The notes: a model not told the origin generated them from the letters alone. A stretch of DNA of 64,000 nucleotides from Cylicocyclus nassatus (GCA_958299035.1 CATQJL010000112.1:10640880-10704879), one strand, 5' to 3'; positions 1 to 12,627 are shown, counted from the first letter of the stretch. Numbers and translations: made by a program.

Positions 1-318
1 GTACGGTTACACCGTTTAGAAAGCTTCGCAATCTTATGAATAGTTGAGTATTGAACTCAGCGTCCATAAAAACCCTATTACACAAGTTTTCACATTTTTT
101 GAAAAATTTTGAAATGGCAGCTTTTTCCACATTGACACCATATGTTTCAAGTTCCTACCGTAATCCTACAGTAATGAAGAGCGGTCAATGATTCTCTCTA
201 CACTGTAACTTTAATTGAAGCCAGCTCTACAAAATGGTACTTAAAGCAAGGCGAAAGACTTCTTGGGAAGAGAGATATTAACGATCAAACAGTGCATACA
301 TACTTTTGGAACACCCTG
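1..318. mobile_element. Truncated Tc1/mariner-like MITE (right part only)
   Basis: This stretch is homologous to the right-hand half of the element at 5656-6332. Both share the 'tattgaactcagcgtccat' segment, the 'ctaccgtaatcctacagtaa' segment and the terminal block ending in ACACCCTG followed by TA (319-320). The left half lies outside the window. The copy is diverged (for example AGTGCATACATAC replaces CGTTCGAAACATT near the terminus), so it is old. No transposase is encoded. Confidence 0.85.
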
Positions 319-427
319 TATAACACGATGTTATACGTTCAAATGTCTGCTTTAATCATCTATAAATAGAATTTCATTCAATTTCAGAATATCGTCGAAA
401 AATGTATTTAATAGAGATTTCTTTGGC

Positions 428-626
428 CAGAGCTCGGCACTAGGTGGCTTTTGAAAAATACAAAAAACGAAGTCCTCCTTGAGTTTCGCGAATTTTTACC
501 AAAGTCCCTTGACCTTAAACCCCAATCGTAGTAAAGGATCTCAAAAAACGAAACGTCGACTAAAAACTCCACAATTTTTGTGTCCTTTCGGCCCCTTTGC
601 TTACAAGCCGCTTGTGCCGAGCCCTG
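428..626. mobile_element. hAT-like MITE, copy 1
   Basis: The ends are CAGAGCTCGGCAC on the left and GTGCCGAGCCCTG on the right, an inverted repeat that continues into AGGTGGCTT / AAGCCGCTT. It is flanked by an 8-bp target duplication with one mismatch (TCTTTGGC 420-427, TCTTTAGC 627-634). CAGGG-type ends and 8-bp duplications are the signature of the hAT superfamily. At 199 bp it cannot encode a transposase. Related copies lie at 4018, 12628 and 29692. Confidence 0.85.
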
Positions 627-634
627 TCTTTAGC

Positions 635-3600
635 TATTTTTATTATGAGTAATAAGAAAAATCTTAACTTGATTGATGGAAATTTGGACGCATCTAAATT
701 TGTTGAAGATCTATCCTTGAGCATAATCACATGAAATTCAAGACATATTAGGAGCAGATTCAAAACGCAAATGGATCACCTAGCGGTAGTAACTTGCACA
801 AAATAATTATGAACGAGAGAGAGGGTTATTTATAACTATTTTTTGTCATTTTGCTCTTTGCACTACCGATTCTCCAGTTAACAATTTATCATGGGGCCAC
901 CATGAAGAATGATTTACAGATACGTTTGGAAAATTCCAGATTTCATTTTTGAGAATAAGTGCAATATATATTACACATGAATACTGAAGTTTTGGTGATT
1001 TTGGTGGAAATTGCTGGCCATAAATCTCAGTATTCAGTAGAAAGAGATAAATGTGAAAAATCACTCGACGATTGCATTCTTGAGGTGACTGAGTTAGAAG
1101 AAAACCAGTTGAGTGAAAGAGCTTCACTGAGCATATGATCTTCATATGCATTCCAATAGATTTACGATCCATAATGTGAAAAATCAAAGAAACGCAGCGG
1201 AAGTTAACTAACCGCAGGAACTTGTTAGAGAGATCTTTCGAAAGAATAACATTTCAGACAAGAAACCTTAATTCTTTAACCTTTCTTTCTTCTAAACACG
1301 ATAAGATTCAAGGAAAGCTTTGGATCCAGGCTCTGCAGTGTATCCGAAAAAACGTGTAAAACAATAAAAAAATAAAATCTTACTCCATGATAAGAACAAA
1401 AATTTTCTAAAAGTTTTGATGGTCCAAACGTAGTAATATGCTTAGCAGAATGAGATTGGGTTCTGTACTGTAATAAAAAATACTGTGAAAAACGGAATTT
1501 TGAAACCAGTTCAGTGAAGTGAATTTAGATTGCTGTGATGGATAAACTTGAAAATAAATTGAATATGCTAAAAAAATGTTGCAGGAATCTCATATATGAA
1601 TCACAAACCTGGGTTTTATAAACATTCAATGCTTATTTGTTGTGCACATGCATACCCTATAGATCTTATTATTTTTTGCCGATAAGGGAAAATGAACAGA
1701 TAACAGGAAAAAAGTAGGACTTTCATTTCTTCGGCACTTCGAATGAACTTGTTTTTGCTTGGATTTCCGAATGACTTGACTTTTTTGCAAGCTGTGAAAA
1801 TTAACGGGCTTGTTACTCCGAAAGCTAAAGACCATAAAATCAGAGGCATAAACGTTCAGAATGCCATAACTAGTGACCACGTGACAGCAATGAATGGTAT
1901 TGATATAATTTTATGTGATTTTCACAAAAAACATCCACGTGTTGGCCGAAGGGATAGTAAATAAACTGAGCTGAATGAGGAGCTAATCTGAGTCAGGTGT
2001 AATCCGATGAGGAAGAAAATAAGAAGCTTAGAAAGTGTGAAAGGAAGTGAAGGTGAGAACGTAGAGATTACGATAGTAACAAGTTTATTGCACTTTTAAG
2101 TTCGTAATTAGTACCCCAAGTAACCTGATAGACCGGACAGATGTCAAGGGTGACAACTAAAGGACGAAACATGTTTTTCAACTTTAGAATTTACGAGGAT
2201 TTTTCTGGAAGACGAAAATCTTCCAGGAAGGGAGAAAATGAAGTTTGGCATTGCAAATGGTTGTGGCATCATGATGTTCTAGAGATGGATATTAGGAGCG
2301 AAGCAATTCCTGAAAAACTCTATCGGAACGTCTTATGGTGAGGAATTGAGTTCAAAAAATCAAAAATCAAAAATAAGGCCCCTCAAAACCTTTCTAATTC
2401 CATACAGGAACGTTTGAAAAAGCTGAAAATAGATTTTTGGATAGCTGGAACATCTTAACCCTAGTTAACCTCAAATTTCCCCAAAAAATTTCTATTGTTT
2501 GTTAACTGTAGCTAATGAATAACATCGTGATGAAGTTCGAATTTTCCAAACTACAGAATTTTTCGTAATCTTTATTTTTTATAATGCTTTTGATTTTATT
2601 GAATTCTTTGACTTTGTTCAAAAATGGTCACTTCCAGCAACTAATTTCATTTTGATGTAATGGAAAAAGAAAAACCTTGGAGCACTCGATAGTATCTTAT
2701 CGGGATTTTTTTGAGAAAATATTGTTGCAAGATAATGTTAGAACAAAATTTTCACCCAATCCCTTTCCGGGTTTTGGAAATGCTAGAAATGCACACATGG
2801 CTGTTTTGCATGGTTTTACATAAACAAATAATTTTGAAAATCTATCCTAGGAGTTCTTTAGTGAAACCAAAATCTTTAAAACACCTTTTTTTACGCTTTT
2901 TTGTTCGCTGTCATTTTGGACCAATGACATTAGATTTAGAATACATATATCGTCTGGAAACATGGTCATCACCATTGTCAATGCTTAACATTTGCTTGCA
3001 GGAAACGTCAAATTAAAAAAATCAGAAAATTCTATTTCCTCTTATCTTTGAGATTACCCACTATCTTTACATTTGAAAAAATGTTGCACCTTTGGAATCA
3101 TAAATATTCTATTGTGTGATGAATACAACAATCGAGAAATAAACGTTCCCGTTCGAACAGCACGTGCCACACACACACAAGTACAAACACTGCAAAAACA
3201 AGCACGGATCGTTTCTGAACGGGATTCCCCCTTCCCGGTCTTGATATTACACCACGGGCATCGCAAGGTCTCGGCCGAGATGGTTGATGAATAGCTCGGC
3301 CCATCGCAAACATCAAGTCTGAGCGGTTGCTGATCGAAAAGTCGAGAGTTAGTACGTGAAACACCTTATTAAAGGGATATTTAACGGTCAATGGAGAGGT
3401 GATAAGCCTTGCAAGCGCAATTAGCTAGCATTTATATAATACACCTCATTGCCTCTAAGATGATGTGCTATATTGAAATTACTGTGATAAAGACTCAAAG
3501 ATTGCAGAATCTGTACAAAGCATGGAAAAGTCAAAGAAAATCTGAATCTGTAAGAAAAAAGAAAATGACTGAGTTTAAATGTAGGCGAAAACGTAGGTTA

Positions 3601-4009
3601 TATAACGTTTCATTTTCTTGAATATTTGGTTTCAAAAGATTTTGTCTAGATGTTCAAAAGACGTGAAAAAGTTCAGATATGGACTCGACTATCATCTGAA
3701 CGGCTAGAAAATTTCAGCACTTTGGCAGAACATCCAAATCATCCTTCTTTCTTTTCTTCTTGAATTTTTTTGCAAAGTGTTATGTTTGAGTTGGAGTTGT
3801 TTGAGTTTTTTGTTTGTTTGTTTTGTGCTTGAGTTTCTGTGTTTTTGTACCGTCTCGAGTGCACAATATGTAAATAGATATATAAATGAATATTATATAC
3901 TTTCATTGATCTCTTATTGTGTAAGAGACTAGAAGGCCTAGGGAAATCTTTATTTGAAACAGGAATTTGTTCAACTATGCTTTTTCCGAAAGAATTATAA
4001 AGGAAGCAT
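635..4009. other. AT-rich stretch without a recognisable gene
   Basis: Only short open frames (about 60-115 codons) occur on both strands. None has a recognisable domain, a convincing chain of splice sites or a repeat copy elsewhere in the window. The only compositional outlier is a GC-richer island at about 3140-3360, listed separately. I cannot exclude short exons of a lineage-specific gene. Confidence 0.6.
3140..3360. other. GC-rich island, unassigned
   Basis: About 220 bp of clearly higher GC in AT-rich surroundings. It opens with an E-box-like CACGTG and a CA run, and contains the perfect palindrome CTCGGCCGAG at about 3271. A second GCTCGGCC at about 3294 could pair with the first block as a hairpin. 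Open frames cross it on both strands (3073-3294 plus, 3098-3391 minus) but neither looks like a known protein. It could be a promoter region, a structured RNA or a conserved exon. Confidence 0.3.
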
Positions 4010-4017
4010 TTCTATAA

Positions 4018-4256
4018 CAAGGCTCGGCACGAGGTGGCTAGTTGAAAATGCAAGAAAACGAAGTTCCCCTTGACTTCTGCGAATTTTTACGGAGTCCCCT
4101 TTGACCGACCATAATCCCTAAGAAAAATCCCCAAAAAACGAAACGTCGACTCAAAAAAATTTCGTGTTTTTTCGGCCACAAAAACGAAATTCCCTTTGCT
4201 TTTTGTCCCGAAAAACGATATTCAGCTTGCTTGTAAGCCACCTGCGCTGAGCCCTG
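4018..4256. mobile_element. hAT-like MITE, copy 2
   Basis: The termini CAAGGCTCGGCACGAGGTGG and CCACCTGCGCTGAGCCCTG form an inverted repeat of about 22 bp. The element is flanked by a perfect 8-bp target duplication TTCTATAA (4010-4017 and 4257-4264). The interior shares blocks with copies 1 and 3, such as AAAACGAAACGTCGACT and GCGAATTTTTAC. It is non-coding, 239 bp, and one of the best preserved copies of the family in the window. Confidence 0.92.
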
Positions 4257-4264
4257 TTCTATAA

Positions 4265-5653
4265 GTAGTTCGAAAATTTCATACTCTACAATACCTAGCT
4301 GATACTATCGTTTGTTTATGCTGTGCTTTATAATTCTCAAACTAAAATTGGAAATCAAAGTCGGTTCAGCATGAGTGCGTGCGAAAGGAAGTCATAATGA
4401 TTTCATATCAATGGGGATGGAGTGCAAATCTAATCGTCAGGAAACAGATTATATCTAATTTTCAGATTTATCTGGTAAGTATAAAGTTAGATTTAAAACT
4501 TGTCTAGCCATTTATAACATGTATTATACATGAGTTTTATGCGAATCGCAACCTTTAAAAGGTTCGCTTTAAGCAATACCCTCCTTTAAGGAAAATTGAA
4601 GAGACGCATACTGAGTGGATAAGATGGATATAGGAATAACGTAAGAAGAACGGTTGCGAAGTTTCGACGAGCAGCACATTGAGCTCTCCTCAGATGGTGA
4701 CTTTGAAGCCTGCTTTAAGAAGATGATTGAGGATGAGTGCGGCAAGCAAATTTCCTTGGATAAGCCTGATTCAGCAAGTTCAGCCCAATTGCACTTTGTA
4801 ACCATAAACTAATCTTAAAACGTCTTCAATAACATTTACTTTTAACAAACTGTGAAAGTGAAGCAAATTTCTAAAGGAAAGACCTTTGAGGGTCACTTTG
4901 CACTTTCACGCAGTGTTTCTATAAAATGAATCAAGATTTCATGGCCAAAAATAATAATTTATTTAGATAACAACTTTCTTGCTTAGGAGATACCTACATC
5001 TATAATAGCAAGCGACTCTTACAAACGACAGTAACAATATACCAAGATGAATTTACATTTTTGTCAAAGATTTTTTATCCAAATCAATCTACACCCTCTT
5101 TCCTTACTGAGGAGTCCCGGAGAGGATCTAGAAACAAAAATTCGTCTAAGGGAAGGGACGAAACGGAAAACCATATATTTTTCTTTCCATCAAAAGACCC
5201 AAACTAATGAAGAATTTCCAGATTTCTGGTAAGATATTCATCTCATCAATTTTTCCACTTCATCAAAGAACACTGAATTTCTCCCCCCCCCCCCTTAGGA
5301 GTTCTATAAAAATTTGAAATAATAACATATTTCGATCGAGATGATCGTTGGGATAGGATGCATTTTTGACAAACATACATACTAATAACTGTGAACTCTA
5401 AGCCCCTCCCACTTCTGATGTTACTATTTACCCAGTGTATGTATATTTCCCTTCACTCACTTCATTTAGTCTTTTCCTATTAAATATCAACAATTTTTTC
5501 TTATCATAACAACGAAGCAATAGCAACAAATAGATAAATGGTAAATTTTTTTACAGCAAAATATATTTGAGAATTGCTCTGGTTGAAGAAAGCTAGAACT
5601 CTCGCGAAAGGATGAATGCTAGTCGACTAAATATTATATTTTCTATGAGTAAA
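4265..5653. other. Intergenic, no recognisable gene
   Basis: AT-rich DNA with only short open frames (4569-4805 minus, 5047-5232 plus) and no recognisable products. It holds a small inverted repeat at 4847-4918 and a run of 12-13 C at about 5283. Confidence 0.6.
4847..4918. repeat. Small imperfect hairpin
   Basis: AAACTGTGAAAGTGAAGCAAA (4847-4867) pairs imperfectly with TTTGCACTTTCACGCAGTGTTT (4897-4918). A second inner pairing (AAAGG / CCTTT) lies in the loop. No target duplication is evident, so it may be a small foldback or a transcribed hairpin. Confidence 0.5.
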
Positions 5654-5655
5654 TA

Positions 5656-6332
5656 CAGGGTGTCCCAAAAAAATGTTTCGAACGTTTGATCGTTAATATC
5701 TCTCTTCGCAAGAAGTCTTTTGCCTTGCCTCAGGGACCGTTTTGTAGAGCTGGCTCAACTTAGATTTGCATTATAGAATGAATCACCCATCTTTCTTCAT
5801 TACTGTAGGATTACGGTAGAAACTTGAAAGAGGGTTTTAAGCAATAAAAGGCCATATTTTGCCTCAGAAAAGAAACAAAACAGCCTGAAAGCTTCTACAC
5901 TAGGCTAATTAGAGTTGCTGATTATAAGTGTAAAGTTTCCTACTTATTAAGATGCCATTGAAGAGTTATGCCAGGTAAGAGGTAGCGGCCATTTTTTCAA
6001 TGTTCCTAAAAAGTGCGATTACACCGTTTAGAAAACTTCGTAACCTTGTGAACAGTTGAGTATTGAACTCAGCGTCCATAAAAACCCTATTACACAAGTT
6101 TTCACAATTATTTGAAAAATTTTGAAACGGCAGCTTTTTTCCACATTGACACCACATGTTTCAAGTTTCTACCGTAATCCTACAGTAATGAAGAGCGATG
6201 GGTGATTCATTCTATAATGTAAATCTAAGTTGAGGCCAGCTCTACAAAACGGTGCCTGAAGCAAGGCAAAAGACTTCTTGGGAAGAGAGATATTAACGAT
6301 CAAACGTTCGAAACATTTTTTGGGACACCCTG
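5656..6332. mobile_element. Tc1/mariner-like MITE, 677 bp
   Basis: Long terminal inverted repeats of about 170-180 bp begin CAGGGTGTCCCAAAAAAATG on the left and are matched by CATTTTTTGGGACACCCTG on the right. TA sits on both sides (5654-5655 and 6333-6334), as expected for IS630-Tc1-mariner transposition, and CAGGGTGTCCCA is a common terminus in that superfamily. No transposase frame is present. A partial second copy opens the window. Confidence 0.92.
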
Positions 6333-6334
6333 TA

Positions 6335-7178
6335 GATAGCAGAACTTTCTTCAATGATGTAAAGTTTTATAACAAAGTACGAAGTTACACAGCATTTTTT
6401 CAAAAAGAATGAGAAAGAAGAACAGCTAGCGCACTGTTTTGCACTTTCAATCACTCGAATTACTCATACAGCAAAGTCTTAAATAAAGAGCAGTTGTCTT
6501 GAGACGAAAAGTGAGAAGTACAAAGATCGAAAACCAGCTTTTGCTCAAGGTAAATGAACTATTGTTTCATTGCGAATTACTTTCAGCACAAGAATTATTA
6601 ACTGAGTCAAAATGATGTGCGAAGAAAAGATCCTAACGTCAAATGCGTGATTTTCCTGGAAGAAAATTTGCGCTCATCCCAAATAAGAAAATGTTTTGTG
6701 AAAATTACAACATTGTGAGTGACATTTCCAAAAATACAATTATACAATTAGGAGAATTCAATCAGTACAAATTGCCAGTCAGACTGATGTGAAAGCACAG
6801 CACTCGTGATTAGAACTTTTTTCCTGAATGTTTATCAAACGTCCTACAAGCCATTCGCATTACATAAATGGAAAACAATGATTTGGAGTGGTTAGAAATT
6901 TTCTAAATAGGATTTGTGCCCTAAAGAACCCAACATTATTTTTGAGCCGATTCGCATCGAGTCTAACATTTACATGACTTGTTCCTGGTCGAAAAACCAT
7001 TGAGAAGTGAGTACATTGGAAACAGTTTTGGTGTGAGGTCTGGCTCTAAAATGCCTTGAAATCAAAAAAATCTTACATTTGACCTTAAAATCTGTCTGCA
7101 GATTGAGGAAGGAGAGGCCAAACTGGTTTGTATCGGTTTTAAAAATGCGCAACTTTACGACTCATTTTATTAGTGATA
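6335..7178. other. Intergenic, no recognisable gene
   Basis: AT-rich sequence between two transposons. Short open frames only, and no motif, tRNA or repeat recognised. Confidence 0.6.
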
Positions 7179-7180
7179 TA

Positions 7181-8282
7181 TTAGGTCGTGCCGAAAGTTC
7201 GTTCGCATCAGTTTCAAAAATCCATAACTTCCGATTTTCTCAGCCGATTCAGCAGTATTTAACTCTTTATGAAAGAGCAAATCATGCTCTTTATAATGGT
7301 GTCTTAGATGACTACGTCATTATTTGTTGCATAGATAAGTGCGTTAGAAGAAAATTACTCAAATTTTGAAATTTCTGTGTAGGGTCATAAAAAATCCGAA
7401 GTTTGAGATAAAAATCGGAACAGTCGGTGTTGCAGGTTCTGTTGCATGCTCTTCCTAACTTTGTAGAGTTTGTGCTGATTGGATGTCTCTATCAAACGTT
7501 ATGATTTCCGAGAAAATTGCCAAAATCAAACTTGAATTTTTGTATTGCTTGCTCGAGAGTCAAACTTTTGATAGAGGCGTTCAATCAGCACAAATTTTGC
7601 ACATGTAAAAAGAGCAGGTAATAGAACATATAATACCAACTGTCCTGATTTTTATTTCAAGTCTCAGATTTTTTATGATCCTATACAGCAAATTCGAACT
7701 TTGACTGCCCTAAAATCCCATAGATAAGAGCGGTTTAATTTACCGGTGAAAAATGAATTGGCAAAATTGAAATTGAATGCAGTCACCCCTATAACTTGAT
7801 GGATGGATTAAAAATCGGAGAAGAAGTTTAGAAGAAGCTCCGCCCCTCAACTCTAAATCCTGCCCACTTAATAAACAATTCATATAGAAATCCCGAAATT
7901 CCGTTAAAATCGCTATTTTTCTACATGAATTGTTTATTAAGTGGGCGGGGTTTAGAGTTGAGGGGCGGAGCTTCTTCTAAACTTCTTCTCCGATTTTTAT
8001 TTATCCATCCATCAAGTTAGAGGGTGACTGCATTCAATTTCAATTTCATTCCAATTCATTTTTCACCGGTAAATTAAACCGCTCTTATCTATGGGATTTT
8101 AGGGTAATTTTTTTCCTATCGCTCCTATCTATGCAACAGATGGTCATTAGTAAATAGCTAAGACGTCATTATAAAGAGCATGACCTGCTCTCATACACCA
8201 ATGAAAGCAGTCAAACCGGTTGGAAAAATCAAAAGTTATGAATTTTTGAAAATAGTGTGAACGAACTTTTAGGACGACCTAA
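7181..8282. mobile_element. Mariner-like foldback element A (1.1 kb)
   Basis: The termini TTAGGTCGTGCCGAAAGTTC and GAACTTTTAGGACGACCTAA are inverted repeats, flanked by TA (7179-7180, 8283-8284). TTAGGT ends with a TA duplication are typical of mariner-type elements. The arms stay complementary far inward: 'tctttataatg...' near 7290 pairs with '...cattataaaga' near 8170, and 'ttgcatagataag' pairs with 'ctatctatgcaa'. No mariner transposase motif is seen. The centre is occupied by a second foldback (7708-8104), so this is a nested, non-autonomous element. Confidence 0.88.
7708..8104. mobile_element. Near-perfect foldback nested in mariner-like element A
   Basis: The sequence from CCCTAAAATCCCATAGATAA is mirrored by TTATCTATGGGATTTTAGGG at the other end. 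Arms of about 180-190 bp surround a loop of about 30 nt near 7893-7922. They differ at only a few positions, including a small insertion in the right arm at about 8045, and contain GAAGAAGCTCCGCCCCTCAA and its complement. An uninterrupted palindrome this size is either a young foldback transposon or a recent inverted duplication inside the older element. Confidence 0.9.
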
Positions 8283-8284
8283 TA

Positions 8285-11150
8285 AAAATGATTTTTGAAT
8301 TTCTTAGAAATTCGAGTTAACCTTGTAAAAATGGATAAGAAGTTTTTTTCGCCACGCCCCTCTCTTCTTTATTCGGTTGAAAATTTTGAAGATTATTTGA
8401 AGCAGTTAAAAAACTTATTTTCGTCGTGGCTTCCCCCCCCCCCCACCCCTCCCCCCTCCACAGGAATATACCCCGGACCACCAATAAAGTGCACTAACCT
8501 AATTCCGACTACTGTTTTTTTATCATTTGTTTTTGACTATCAATTTATCTATGCGATGCACCAGGGCGAAAGAATGAAAGAAAGAGCTATTTTTTCAAGC
8601 ACAAAGGAGATAAATATCATTTGAGATTGATATTAGGTAATCTTCTGGGGGATCACAGCATTTTGGAACTAGAACTGGAACTGAAAGTAAAGAATCAAGG
8701 ATTGAAATAGAGAGCGTTTTGAATAAACAAAAGTGAAAATTGAATTCCATCTCAAAACCTCTAAATCTGCAATTTTATAAACCTTTGCGCGTTCTTTGAT
8801 TTTGTAGTTCAAATTATTCATAGAATAAATTTTGATGAAAACAAATGAGTAACCGAGCCGATCTCAACATCAGTTGTTGAGAAGATCATTGCCGTTCAAC
8901 AAAAGTGTTTATAACATTCGCAAAGTGCAAAAATAACAAGCACTTGGCTGTCAGCTGTTATCCAACATACACAACTGTGTAAGGGGAATACCTTTGTGGA
9001 ATTGGAGAAGAAGGTTAGAATATTTTTAGCACTTTATGTGAAAACAAATGTTGTTGCAGAAAAATAAGCATTACACTCCAATTTTATCATTTCCAGTAAA
9101 TTTCAAGATAAATCTGTAAGCACAATAAAGGAATCCAGCTCAGTTAACTATGTATTTATAACTTCAAGGAATTTCTGGATAATAGGTAGTATATTTGAAT
9201 AATCGGCAAAGGATGGTAGTTTGTTTTATTCTAGGTTCTTTAACATAGCCAATTTCAGCGGAAAACAAAACTATTGATACTACTTTCTAGCGGATGGTGT
9301 TTTTTATAGAATCTTGTACTTTTCGACGGATTTGCAGTGTGGTCACATGTCAAGACGTCAACATCTGACGCGGTGCTCTTGCGATATATGGACTCTAAAG
9401 CTCTGTAATCTTAGATTTTTGCGAAATCCCGCGTAGAAAATTTCCATAAGAGGACAGGGTGCGAGTCATTTGTTACTCCTATTAAATCTATGTAAACTAT
9501 CACAATGCTCAAAAAAAGAAATCGTTGTACTTCTGAAAAGCATTGTAGCCAAGTATGTACAATGCTTGTAAATTAGGAAAAGCCACAAATATCCCCAAAC
9601 TTTGCAAGATCAAATAGGTTCATTAGAGATCTTCTTTCTACAAAAATAGTTCCTTTTTGGCTACCTCAGTTACTTTGGATATTCTTCAAATTACTTTAAA
9701 CCAACATGGCCTTTGTTGTTGGATCCCAACATGACTATCTCAACCTTTCTACTGGAGGAAGTTAGTCCATTTAGTTCACCTGCTCCTTTTTTCACTGTCT
9801 ATAAAAACTGTTATGCAATAAATCTTGTCGGCAATGCGAGTATTAATTTGCAGACAAACTTGGTGTAAAATTGGAAATGACCTTTGCTCCAGTTTCATCT
9901 CACGACCACATACACATTTTTTCCATAATATTTATTGGAATACATTTTGCAGATAAAGGTTCAGTTTTAACCAAAAACAGGTACAAATATCCAAGAACAG
10001 GTACAAATATCGACAAATCAAAGTTATTAATCAATGTCTTTAGTGTAAACGACGTGGAAGTTTCGATGAATCAGTATATGATAAATCAGCACTCTGTGAC
10101 GCAATATGAGCGCAGTTCTTGAAGTAATTTTCAGATGAAAAGTCAAAAAACACAGTGGAATTACGATGGTTCGATGCATCCACTATAAGTTATTACCTGG
10201 AAGAATTCGGCCTTCTAAACAAACACCTCAACACATCAAAATACCGCAAATAAGGAGGAGCACTGGAGTGGCGGAGGGAGAGGGATCGTCAACATAGATA
10301 AAGGCATTAAATACTAGTATCATCCGACACGGTGCTGACACGGCGCTGGCGCGATAGCGGAACGGTAGTGGCACAGTGCCGGCACACAAGCAATTTTGGA
10401 CGCCTCGTAAGCATAAGCCTTTCTCAAAGTGACAGGGTTTTTTAGAGTAGTTACCTTATTTTTGAAAACTAAAACTTTTGGCAAGACTATTATATATCTT
10501 TAAGATACGTATTGCTGCGATACCTTCCCCTCGACAAATTTATAAGCGGGACCACTTGCTGAAATTTTTTGTACTACCAATTTATAAATTTTTTCTACGA
10601 ACAATTTTTGCCCACTTAATTTCAATTAAACCAACACCCCCCCCCCGTCATCGATATATCACCCCAATTTCGAACAATTATCATGAGCTGCGATTGGCGG
10701 CTTGATAAAAGAGCAACAGATTGAGTGGCCGCTATGACAGAGCTTGATCAGGTTCGAATGCGATAGCGATAGCGTCAGACAATCCGTCCCCAGGGAAACA
10801 GCGGCATGATCACAGGCCTATAACTGTCAGTCGAACCTCATTTCAGTGCTCTGTGACAATCAGTCAAGTACTGCGGGTCGTATGAATGATTAATGGCCCA
10901 TGATACAGCTATTGGGCAAGCTGTAGAGGTGTAAATGGGTTTGAAAGCGCGAAATTTGAGTTATGGATTCAAAATTGCGAAATTGGGCTTCTACGTCGCT
11001 TTTGTTGGTTGAAAAAATATTTTAAAAATTTTTTTACAGATTTTTGAATGAGTCATTCAATTATTGACTTCAAAATAATATTTGAAATTTGAACAATTTT
11101 AGCATACCTGTGAACAGCTATCCAAAAAAATTTGCACTGACGTAATCACT
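8285..11150. other. Intergenic, no recognisable gene
   Basis: AT-rich DNA with small open frames of no recognisable kind. Local simple features are C-rich runs at about 8432-8457 and 10637-10647, a near-direct repeat of 'aggtacaaatatc' at about 9980-10010, and a GC-rich patch with quasi-repeats of ACACGGYGCTG at about 10325-10385. No tRNA or splice-supported gene was found. Confidence 0.55.
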
Positions 11151-11154
11151 AAGC

Positions 11155-11760
11155 CATTACCGTAACCCCCTACTGTAACTAACTGCACTACCGTAACCCT
11201 AAAAACTATCGTAACCATTACTGTCATTATTTCCACACTGTGAGTCTCGACCATAATCGCCACAGTCTATACTACAGTAACCCTGCTGTATGCTACCTTA
11301 ATTGCATTACTGTTACCCTGATAATTTACCGTAAATGTCTCTACTACCGTAACCTTGATGACCAATACTATAACCCATTAGCCTCTGATGACCACTACCG
11401 TGACTACCAATACCGTAATCCTGCACAACCAAACCCGCTACCGTATGATGACCGCTACCGTAAGAGCCTGCACTACCGTAACCCGATACCACTAACATAA
11501 CCCACTAATGTACTACTTGCATTATCATAACCCGTACCGTAATCCTGATGACCACTGGTGTGACTACCGGTACCGTAACCCTAACTGTCGAACCCATACT
11601 GTAACCATGATGAACACTACCGTAACTCATTGCGTTATCGTCATTGATGGCCATTTTTGAGACTACTTGCACTTGCGTGGCCCTAATGATCATTATCATA
11701 ACCCATTAGGTAATCCTCACGACCGCTACCGTAACCACTCCGATTACCGTAAACTCGTTT
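11155..11760. repeat. Degenerate short-period repeat, TACCGTAAC motif
   Basis: About 600 bp in which TACCGTAACC, ACTACCGTAACC and GATGACCACTACCGT recur dozens of times at irregular short spacing. On the minus strand part of it (11313-11498) reads as a Gly/Tyr/Ser/His-rich frame with GYGS and GSGH repeats, continuing in another frame at 11505-11699. I favour a decayed microsatellite-like repeat. A remnant of a Gly-Tyr-rich secreted-protein gene is the alternative. Confidence 0.75.
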
Positions 11761-11769
11761 CGTTTACAT

Positions 11770-12619
11770 TGCGCAATTAACCTATTACCGCTCAGTCTTC
11801 GTTCTCTCCCCTTCAGTTTCCATTCTCCCCCCCCCCCCCTTCCCTCCCCCATCCAAGCCCCCACTTCCCATTTCCATTAGATAACTACATATGAGTTCCA
11901 AGACTCAAACGTGTACTTAGCAATGACGTTAATCGCTTCGAGCATCCCCCTCAGAGACCGAGTAGGCGATAGGGCGGCTAATTGCCGAATCTATCCCCTA
12001 TCGAGAATAATCGAATTTACGAAATGAATCCAAATCTATCCATGAGCATCCACCTCATTAGTGCAATGGAATAACATAACATCCGCGCACACTCGGTGCT
12101 GATTGTCGAATTGGGTCGAGTAACAACCGAAGAAAAAAGCGCAGATTGAGGCCATGGAGTGAGTTCATTGCCCTTCTGAAGATTTACTGGTAATAATGGA
12201 CATTGAGGATGAGAAAGAGTACTCTTCCTTCTTGATTTTGCACAACTTCGACTGAACTGAGCGGAGTATAGAAATGTATAGGAAGTTTATTTACATGGAA
12301 AAAAATCGAATTTTATAATTATAAATGTTTGTATGTTTATGAAAATATATCTTATTTTGTATAACAAATCTGTAGAAAAGGGAATGATTACTTCTAGTAA
12401 TCGGAAATCAGTTCCATATGAGTTTGAAATGTGGTCCAAGAAAAGCTACGAAACAAATCTATTCTAATTTGAACATTGAAAAATATGCTCTTTACGGCAA
12501 ATTTTCCATCATAGGTGGAAAATAAGAAATTTACGCTATTTGCTTACTTATAGTTATATTTGTATACATCTATTGTATTGTTGAAAGAGCTGTTGCATCG
12601 GAAAAATTGGCACCAGCGA
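11770..12619. other. Intergenic, no recognisable gene
   Basis: A pyrimidine tract with about 14 consecutive C (about 11825-11839), then a somewhat GC-richer stretch (about 11900-12180) and AT-rich DNA. No gene or repeat recognised. Confidence 0.5.
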
Positions 12620-12627
12620 CGTAACAG

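Noticed and set aside
10741..10770. tRNA-like GGTTCGAAT box
   Set aside because: No paired T-arm stem and no acceptor or anticodon arms at the right spacing.
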